A DNA stretch of 64,000 nt from assembly GCA_964638515.1 (NCBI GenBank), contig CAZWZL010000001.1:1-64000 (forward strand), given 5' to 3'. This document shows, piece after piece, positions 58,593 to 64,000 of this stretch. How positions within the stretch are numbered: the first letter of the stretch is position 1; each line of letters opens with the position of its first letter. Source of the DNA: CAYPGJ01 sp964638515 (GTDB lineage: Bacteria > Planctomycetota > Phycisphaerae > Phycisphaerales > UBA1924). A program made the translations under genes and the position numbers. A model generated the notes under the pieces. That model saw only the letters and a list, made by a program, of their open reading frames with translations. It made no database searches and had not been told where the DNA came from.

Positions 58593-59909
58593 TTACACCG
58601 CCTTCAACACCAACGCCGCGTTCTGGCCCCCGAGAGCGTTGGTGCAGACCAGCACGTGTCCCAGCCGGGCGTCCCGCTGCCCACACGCCTCCGCACGAAG
58701 TCCTGACGCCGGCCGACCCGCGTGCAAACGCGCGGGCAGAGCCTGTCGCCGCAGGCACATGGCAGCCACGCCGGTCGCCACTCCGCCGCTGCCCGCCATG
58801 AGATCGCCGAGGGCCGGCGGGAGGGTCACGAGAGGGATGTCTCCCAGCCGCTTGCCGAACACACGCGTCAGGGCCTCGATCTCCTCCCCGTCGACGTCGC
58901 GGATGCCCGCAGCGTGCGGCACGATCGCATCGATGTCACTCGTCGAAACCCCCGCGTCCGCGAGCGCGCTCTCGATGGCCGCGACCAACCCCTCGCCCCG
59001 CTCGGCTGGATTGTCCGATCGAGGAGAATGCCCGGCGCCAAAGCCGACCGCCTCCGCGTAGGGCCTGGCCCCGCGGGCCAGCGCTGATTCGCGCTCTTCC
59101 AAAAGCACGATGCCCCCACCCTCCCCCAGCACGCCTCCCTTCGCGTCGGGGTCGTACGGCCGAACACACTTCCAGCCGTCCGTTTCCCCTTGCGTTGGCG
59201 CGAGCCGACCCGCCAGATCCATCCGCAACAGGCCCATGAGATTGACCTTGCTCTCGGCGCCACCCGAAAAACACAGGTCCGCGTCGCCGCGCTCGATCAC
59301 CCGCATCGATTCCCCGATCGACAGCAGGCCAGACGCCTCCGCGCACGTGATGGTGTTCGAAGGCCCCCGGGCGTCATGGATGATCGTCACGTGACAGGCC
59401 AGCATGTTCGGGAGGTATTTGAGAAGCCAAAGCGGCTGGAGATTCTGCACGCCTCGCTCCCCCCATGCGCGCAGATCAAACTTCCCGTCCTCCCCGACGG
59501 CCGTGGCCAACGCTCCGGTCAGCTCGTCCGTTTCCGCAGCGATGAGCCCGGCGCCGATGTGGCAGCCAACCCGCGCTCCGTCATACGTCGGGGCCGCGAC
59601 TTCTCCCTCCGGTATCACGCCTTTGGTCTTGATGCCCGCATCCTCAACAGCGCACTTAGCCGCCCCGACGGCTAACTCGATGTCCCGGGCCATGACCTTG
59701 ACTGCCTTGCGGTAGGACTTGGGCACAAAGTCCTTGGCCGCGAACCCTTTCACCTCGCCGGCGATCCCGCTCCGGAATCCCGATGCGTCAAACCGCTCGA
59801 TGGGCGCAAGACACGACCGGCCGGTCAGGAGGCCTTCCCATAACGCCTCGGCCCCCACCCCGAACGGCGTCACCGCACCGATACCCGTGATGAACACCCG
59901 TTTGGTCAT
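58593..59909 (-). CDS. Beta-ketoacyl synthase-like protein with changed active site
   Basis: A 438-residue thiolase-fold protein close to KAS II: VFITGIGAVTPFGVGAEALWEGLL at the start, GGVLGEGGGIVLLEE in the middle and TNALGGQNAALVL at the end. The nucleophile Cys189 is kept in NTITCAEASG and the first His is kept as His332 in VPHAAG, but the second His (GHxxxAxG in active enzymes) is Asp369 in LGDLMAGSG. The HGTGT motif is also reduced. It may condense poorly, or act as a partner or chain-length-type subunit of the neighbouring ketosynthase. TACACT lies nine bases before ATG 59909. Confidence 0.85.
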   Translation of the reverse strand: MTKRVFITGIGAVTPFGVGAEALWEGLLTGRSCLAPIERFDASGFRSGIAGEVKGFAAKDFVPKSYRKAVKVMARDIELAVGAAKCAVEDAGIKTKGVIPEGEVAAPTYDGARVGCHIGAGLIAAETDELTGALATAVGEDGKFDLRAWGERGVQNLQPLWLLKYLPNMLACHVTIIHDARGPSNTITCAEASGLLSIGESMRVIERGDADLCFSGGAESKVNLMGLLRMDLAGRLAPTQGETDGWKCVRPYDPDAKGGVLGEGGGIVLLEERESALARGARPYAEAVGFGAGHSPRSDNPAERGEGLVAAIESALADAGVSTSDIDAIVPHAAGIRDVDGEEIEALTRVFGKRLGDIPLVTLPPALGDLMAGSGGVATGVAAMCLRRQALPARLHAGRPASGLRAEACGQRDARLGHVLVCTNALGGQNAALVLKAV

Positions 59910-59918
59910 CGATCGGCC

Positions 59919-59924
59919 AGTGTA
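59919..59924 (-). promoter_or_regulatory. -10-like element TACACT before the ketosynthase-like gene
   Basis: On the minus strand TACACT ends nine bases before ATG 59909; it would drive the trio at 59909-56670. Confidence 0.4.
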
Positions 59925-59970
59925 TCCCGAATGGCCCGAGGCTCCCGTCCGATGCGCGCGAATGGGCGGA

Positions 59971-60240
59971 TCAATAGGGAACCGGAACCGGCGTCAGCCG
60001 GGACGGCCGATCCAGCAACAGGGCCCGACCGATGTCCTCGTTGAGCATCCGGAAGTTTGTGTCAGACCCGATCGTCAGTCGATTGTCAATGTTGTCATGC
60101 GATTTCGACAACGTGTCCAATTCCGGCGACGGATTGCTTCGATAGGACGAAAGCCTCTGCTGCTGTCCGCTGCAAGCCGTCAGCCCCATGGCAAGCAGGC
60201 CTGCGGCGAGGATAGACAATCGACGGTCAGAGAATCGCAT
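59971..60240 (-). CDS. Small lipoprotein
   Basis: An 89-residue lipoprotein. The signal MRFSDRRLSILAAGLLAMGLTAC ends with a lipobox LTAC followed by Ser, so the Cys would be lipidated and the protein anchored in a membrane facing outside. The mature part is short and polar (SSYRSNPSPELDTLSKSHDNIDNRLTIGSDTNFRMLNEDIGRALLLDRPS). AGGAG lies about ten bases upstream. It lies between the ketosynthase trio and cysE, transcribed towards the trio. Function unknown. Confidence 0.75.
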   Translation of the reverse strand: MRFSDRRLSILAAGLLAMGLTACSGQQQRLSSYRSNPSPELDTLSKSHDNIDNRLTIGSDTNFRMLNEDIGRALLLDRPSRLTPVPVPY

Positions 60241-60336
60241 GGCGGACAAAGCTCCTGGTGAAATCGCCCACACTCAGCCCCACCCCGGGATTGTGGACCA
60301 ACCCCGCCCGGGCGTCAATCGATCGGCTCTCGGCCA

Positions 60337-60342
60337 TAGGAT
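60337..60342 (+). promoter_or_regulatory. -10 element TAGGAT for a leaderless cysE transcript
   Basis: TAGGAT ends six bases before ATG 60349. Confidence 0.5.
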
Positions 60343-60348
60343 CACGCC

Positions 60349-61371
60349 ATGACCAAGCCCCACACCGATACGGGTCGGGCATACGCCGGTTCCCAGGCCG
60401 CCCAAGCCTCTCAGGATCCCCGTGAGGCCTCTCTCACCGCCATCGCCCATGAGCTCGCCCGATCCGCCGACCGGCTGGCGGACCTCTACAGAGTGCATGG
60501 ACTCCCGCTTCCGCGCGTGGCGAGCGTCCACGAACTGGTGGAAACCACCCGCCGGATCGTCTTCCTGGGCCACTACGATCGCCACGAAATCCCAACCGAC
60601 GGGCTTGAAGCGCACCTGCTTCGACTGACCCGCCGCGTCTGGGTGCTTGCCGAGGAACTGGTCGCGGCCGCCATCCGTCACGATCGGGGCGTCTGCGACA
60701 CGCAGGGCGAGAACTTCGCCCACTGCCACGCCGACGCCGCTCGGATCGCCGAGGGCCTCGTTTCGGAGCTCCCTAAATTGCGGGAGTCCATCGCGCTGGA
60801 CATCCGGGCGGCATACGACGGCGACCCTGCCGCCCGGGGCGTCGACGAGATCGTCCTGTGCTACCCCGGCATCGACGCCGTCTTTGCGTACCGACTCGCC
60901 CATCTCCTCTACATGCTCGGCGCTCCCCTCGTGCCGCGCATCATCTCCGAACTCGCGCATTCGCGCACCGGCATCGACATCCATCCCGGCGCCACGATCG
61001 GTCGATCGCTGTTCATCGATCACGGCACGGGCGTCGTCATCGGTGAGACCGCCGAGATCGGTGACGATGTCCGCATCTATCAGGGCGTCACCATCGGCGC
61101 CAAGACCTTCCCGCGTGACGGCGCGGGTCGCGTCGTTCGTGGAGCGAAGCGCCACCCGACGATCGGCAGCCGAGTCACGATCTACGCCGACGCCGTCATC
61201 CTCGGCGGCGACACCGTGATCGGGGACGACTGTGTCGTCAACGGCGCGGTGTTCCTTGCGCAGAGCGTGCCGCCAGGGCACGTCGTTCGCGCCAAGCAGC
61301 CCGAGCTCGTGATGCGCACGAATCGCGACCGCCCGACCCCCGGCGCCTCAGATTCCGCTCACGGCGCGTGA
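60349..61371 (+). CDS. cysE: Serine O-acetyltransferase
   Basis: A 340-residue enzyme that acetylates serine, the first step of cysteine synthesis. The C-terminal left-handed beta-helix is clear: GIDIHPGATIGRSLFIDHGTGVVIGETAEIGDDVRIYQGVTIGAKTF, then HPTIGSRVTIYADAVILGGDTVIGDDCVVNGAVFL. The N-terminal helical part (VDEIVLCYPGIDAVFAYRLAHLLYMLGAPLVPRIISELAHSRTG) matches the EpsC/CysE subgroup. The first about 30 residues (TKPHTDTGRAYAGSQAAQASQ) are extra. Leaderless-type promoter; no neighbouring cysK. Confidence 0.92.
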   Translation: MTKPHTDTGRAYAGSQAAQASQDPREASLTAIAHELARSADRLADLYRVHGLPLPRVASVHELVETTRRIVFLGHYDRHEIPTDGLEAHLLRLTRRVWVLAEELVAAAIRHDRGVCDTQGENFAHCHADAARIAEGLVSELPKLRESIALDIRAAYDGDPAARGVDEIVLCYPGIDAVFAYRLAHLLYMLGAPLVPRIISELAHSRTGIDIHPGATIGRSLFIDHGTGVVIGETAEIGDDVRIYQGVTIGAKTFPRDGAGRVVRGAKRHPTIGSRVTIYADAVILGGDTVIGDDCVVNGAVFLAQSVPPGHVVRAKQPELVMRTNRDRPTPGASDSAHGA

Positions 61372-61579
61372 GCAACGAACGAGCACATCGCTTGTGTGCG
61401 TGAAGACATGGCGCTATCTCCTTTTTGACGCCCGCGCGCCCGGAACGGGCTGTGATTCCGCTTGCCCGGACAAAGCAACAGATCGAATGCACCAAGGAAC
61501 AGCCCCGGGGGAGTTCCGACCGGTGTGGCGCCGGAATCGTGCACTCGATCCACAGGGCGTAACGGAAAAGGAGCGAATC

Positions 61580-62770
61580 ATGCTGAAAGCAAACCGAACG
61601 AACGTGCTGGCCGCCGCAGCGGCCGGAGCCATGCTGATGAGCGCCGGCGCGGCGCACGCGGCCGAGCGCCGATGCGAATGGGTAGGGCAGCCCACAAGGA
61701 CCATCGCGTACGGGCCTTGGCACTTCGTGGAGCAAGGATGGGTGTGGGACACGTGGAAGCGAACGTGCACGGCCAGCGACGTCGGGCAAGCGATCTGGAT
61801 CACCACCGTGCTCCTTCGATCATGCACCGGCAGCGTCGGCGCCGAGGTCGGCTCCAGCGGCGGCAGCGTGAGCGCCGGCGCTTCATACACGTGGTCGGAG
61901 ACCATTATCAGCACGGAGCAGGGCCCTGCCACCGGCGAGGTGACTTGGACGGAGACCACCTGCCCGTGGCGAGGCCAGCAGCCCGACCCGCGCAACAACA
62001 ACTTCAACTGGACCGGCATCGAGGATGAACTCGCGAAGTCGGGGGGCGCCGAAGGCCCCGGGCCCATCATCTTCCCCGTCGTGTATCCCCAACATCTCAT
62101 CATCAAGAACGACTTCTATGGCGCCATGGTGTTCTTCGACGGCGTGCCGGTGCCCCCGGGCGCTTCCATCCGCCTCACGGACTATCCCCTCGGGTCGCAT
62201 GTGTACTCCGTGACGCCGATCGGTCCACCCGCACCGGGAGTGCCGCCGTTCGAGTTCCACATCACCGTGGTTCCCGCGCCGGAGGTCAACGAGGGCGCAC
62301 GTCTCCACGACCAAGTGCCCCGTCGCAAGATGGACTTCACCAACACCACCGAGCACGCGCAGCACGTCTTCTTCACCGTGGCCCCGATCGACGTCGGACT
62401 GGAGCCCCTCGTGCTCTTCAACGAACGCGATGTTCTCCCCGGTGAGACCATCACGCTCGAAGTCGAGTTCTACACGGCCCCGGGCTACGTCATGACCGCG
62501 TGCCAGGATGTTCGGGCCGTGCTCAACGCCCACGCCAACAACCAGTTCGGCGAGGTCATCGCCTCCGGCGTGGCCGTCGGACGGGCGCTGCCCGCGGGCG
62601 ACTCCAACGAGGACTACCGCGTCGATTTCGGCGACCTCAATAACGTCCTGAGCAACTACGGCTCCACCGGCGCCGGGATCCTGGGCGACGTCAACGGGGA
62701 CGGCGTCGTGAACTTCCTCGATCTGAACCTCATCCTCAGCAACTTCGGAGTGGACTGCTCCGGAGCCTGA
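61580..62770 (+). CDS. Secreted protein with C-terminal dockerin-type repeats
   Basis: A 396-residue exported protein with a signal peptide (MLKANRTNVLAAAAAGAMLMSAGAAHA). The first third has paired Cys and Trp-rich strands (ERRCEWVGQPTRTIAYG, WKRTCTASDVG, RSCTGSVGAEVGSSGGSVSAGASYTWSE). The end is a dockerin type I pair: GDSNEDYRVDFGDLNNVLSNYG and GDVNGDGVVNFLDLNLILSNFG, each an EF-hand-like calcium loop plus helix. In Phycisphaerae such tails end many secreted proteins. AAAAGGAG lies about seven bases before ATG 61580. The 208-base leader region holds no other gene; I see no strong promoter there. Confidence 0.82.
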   Translation: MLKANRTNVLAAAAAGAMLMSAGAAHAAERRCEWVGQPTRTIAYGPWHFVEQGWVWDTWKRTCTASDVGQAIWITTVLLRSCTGSVGAEVGSSGGSVSAGASYTWSETIISTEQGPATGEVTWTETTCPWRGQQPDPRNNNFNWTGIEDELAKSGGAEGPGPIIFPVVYPQHLIIKNDFYGAMVFFDGVPVPPGASIRLTDYPLGSHVYSVTPIGPPAPGVPPFEFHITVVPAPEVNEGARLHDQVPRRKMDFTNTTEHAQHVFFTVAPIDVGLEPLVLFNERDVLPGETITLEVEFYTAPGYVMTACQDVRAVLNAHANNQFGEVIASGVAVGRALPAGDSNEDYRVDFGDLNNVLSNYGSTGAGILGDVNGDGVVNFLDLNLILSNFGVDCSGA

Positions 62771-62852
62771 TCGACTCTCCCACGCCGATCGCGCGCCGAG
62801 CGCAACGCCCGGACTGGCCCCGACGGCCGATCCGGGCTTTCGCGCGCTGGGC

Positions 62853-62858
62853 TACCAT
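62853..62858 (+). promoter_or_regulatory. -10 element TACCAT for a leaderless transcript
   Basis: TACCAT ends six bases before ATG 62865. Confidence 0.45.
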
Positions 62859-62864
62859 GGGCTC

Positions 62865-63521
62865 ATGCGTCGCACGGCCATCATCATCAGCGGAGCGATC
62901 ACAGTGGCCGCCGGCGCCGCGCTGGTCGCATGGCAGCCCTGGGAGCCCGGCCTCAAGAACTTCGGAACCGTGGTGGAGGGCCGCATTTATCGAATGGGTC
63001 GAACCACCCCAGCCGGGCTTGAACGCCTCGTTGCCGAGAAGGGCATTCGCACCGTCATCGACTTCGGCTCCGACCCCGAAGGCACGGACCACGACACGCG
63101 CGAGGTCGAGGCCTGCGCTGCGCTCGGGCTCGAACGATTCACGTTCCGGCTCGAGGGCGACGGCACCGGCGACCCCAACATGTACGTGGATGCCCTGCGC
63201 CTCATGACCGACCCCGCGCACCAACCCATCCTCATCCACTGCGGCGCCGGAGCGCAGCGCACGGGGGCCGCGGCCATCCTCTACCGCCACATCGTTGAAG
63301 GAAAGCCCATCATCGACGTCTATCCGGAAGCGTGGAAGCACCGCCACGAGCCCGGTGATGACTGGCGCATGCTCGCGTACCTCGCCGACTGGTCCGACGA
63401 GATCGCAGAGGCGTTCCGAACCGGCGGCAGGATCGTCGGGCCCAATCAGGTGATCGCGTCGGCGCTTCCGGAAGAAGAGGAGCAGGACGGCGACGTGGCG
63501 CGCGGGGCAGTCGCGCCTTGA
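62865..63521 (+). CDS. Dual-specificity/tyrosine phosphatase-like protein
   Basis: A 218-residue protein with an N-terminal hydrophobic helix (AIIISGAITVAAGAALVAW) and a cysteine phosphatase domain. The CX5R loop is HCGAGAQRTG, with Cys126 and Arg132; the upstream FxTVIDFGSDPEGTD region supplies the general acid area. It resembles periplasmic or membrane-attached protein tyrosine/lipid phosphatases of the DSP group; substrate unknown. Leaderless-type promoter. It overlaps the next gene as TTGA. Confidence 0.85.
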   Translation: MRRTAIIISGAITVAAGAALVAWQPWEPGLKNFGTVVEGRIYRMGRTTPAGLERLVAEKGIRTVIDFGSDPEGTDHDTREVEACAALGLERFTFRLEGDGTGDPNMYVDALRLMTDPAHQPILIHCGAGAQRTGAAAILYRHIVEGKPIIDVYPEAWKHRHEPGDDWRMLAYLADWSDEIAEAFRTGGRIVGPNQVIASALPEEEEQDGDVARGAVAP

Positions 63522-64000
63522 GGCTCGCCCGCGGGCGTGGTCGCCTCTGGATCGGCGCCCTACTCGTGGTCGTCGTGAGCGCCCTCGTCTATCTACCGGG
63601 TCTCGGCCGCAACGGGCTGCGCTCCACGGAAGGCCATCGCGCGATCCCCGCGTGGCACATCCTCGAATCCGGCGATTGGCTGCCCACGCGCATGTTCGAG
63701 GCCGTCTACGTGCGCAAGCCCCCGGGGATGCCATGGGCCATCGCCTTCAGCTCCATGGCGTTCGGTCAGTCCGAGTTCGCGGCACGCCTGCCCTCCGCCA
63801 TCGGCTCGATCCTGGCCGCAATGCTGGTGTTCGTTATGGCGTGGCGATGGTTCGGCTGTCGCGCCGGCGCGCTGGCGGCCGGTCTTGCGCAAGCGCTCGC
63901 GCCGGGATTGTGGGCTCCGGGCCGCAGCGCCGAGATCGAAACACTGAACAATCTCATGACGGCGATACTCGTGTACGCCCTCATCGACCTGCTCGTTTTT
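63518..64000 (+). CDS. GT39/ArnT-like glycosyltransferase, 3' end outside window
   Basis: The frame starts at TTG 63518, overlapping the phosphatase stop as TTGA, and is open to the window end (161 codons). The N-terminus is LWIGALLVVVVSALVYLPGL, then GLRSTEGHRAIPAWHILESGDWLPTRMFEAVYVRKPPGMPWAIAFSSMAFGQSEFAARLPSAI, a classic loop of the polyprenyl-phosphate-dependent family (GDW, KPPxxxW, RLPSA). The usual Asp-Glu of the first loop reads T-E here. It is the second such enzyme of the window. Coupling to a phosphatase gene suggests a role in lipid-linked sugar chemistry. Confidence 0.8.
   Translation, partial: MRLARGRGRLWIGALLVVVVSALVYLPGLGRNGLRSTEGHRAIPAWHILESGDWLPTRMFEAVYVRKPPGMPWAIAFSSMAFGQSEFAARLPSAIGSILAAMLVFVMAWRWFGCRAGALAAGLAQALAPGLWAPGRSAEIETLNNLMTAILVYALIDLLVF

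Overview
The window is high-GC bacterial chromosome, densely packed with chains of genes whose stop and start codons overlap. The likely source is a planctomycete, most likely class Phycisphaerae. Reasons: a secreted protein ending in a PEP-CTERM-like tail (hydrophobic stretch then RRRR, gene at 1949-2569), a protein ending in a dockerin-type repeat pair (61580-62770), an HYExAFE-type protein (42888-43517), a signal peptidase I with a very large insert, a MoxR/Bat-type operon with a coiled-coil giant, and complex I genes scattered as singletons (nuoD at the left, nuoH near 50 kb). The assignment is inference; no rRNA or tRNA gene was seen. There is one assembly gap (100 N, 7089-7188, inside cysS). 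I saw no CRISPR array, insertion sequence, prophage or integrase.

Layout. 0-3.2 kb, minus strand: partial DinB-like gene, nuoD, a PEP-CTERM protein and a small secreted gene with an apparent frameshift. 3.4-8 kb, plus: methyltransferase, short-chain dehydrogenase, a GNAT-YbeY fusion, cysS, tmk. 8-21.5 kb, minus: a single long MoxR-DUF58-BatA-VWA operon ending in a secreted alpha/alpha-toroid protein and an NPCBM-like protein. 21.5-24.7 kb: a lower-GC candidate origin, dnaA with a good promoter, and an MBL-fold hydrolase. 24.8-28.1 kb, plus: VTT membrane protein, gatC-gatA, a PH-domain protein. 28.1-30.1 kb, minus: aguB-aguA, agmatine/putrescine route. 30.2-34.3 kb, plus: membrane protein, class IV aminotransferase, GNAT, then two tandem DUF4190 paralogues. 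34.3-39.3 kb, minus: an envelope operon of two LptF/LptG-type permeases around a GT39-type glycosyltransferase and a PAP2 phosphatase. 39.5-44.4 kb, plus: pseudopilin operon, HYExAFE protein and three tiny membrane proteins. 44.6-47.6 kb: RicT-like PSP1 protein and signal peptidase I. 47.6-52.1 kb: M32 carboxypeptidase, nuoH-ruvX, a small membrane protein, YceI. 52.2-55.9 kb: LolA-like protein and a TPR/peptidase-MA protein. 55.9-60.2 kb, minus: anchored protein, a ketosynthase / GxxExxY protein / ketosynthase-like trio, a small lipoprotein. 60.3-64 kb, plus: cysE, dockerin protein, dual-specificity phosphatase, partial glycosyltransferase.

Two signals cut across the window. First, many transcription-unit heads carry a TAnnnT hexamer ending 6-7 bases before the ATG or GTG and have no Shine-Dalgarno site, which predicts leaderless mRNAs; this was used to choose several start codons. 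Second, genes inside operons are coupled by ATGA, GTGA, TTGA or TGATG overlaps. The most unusual items are the GNAT-YbeY fusion, the ketosynthase trio with a degenerate nuclease-like protein in the middle, the MoxR operon's non-standard tail, a ruvX gene whose only good start is CTG, and an attenuator-like hairpin before the LolA-like gene.
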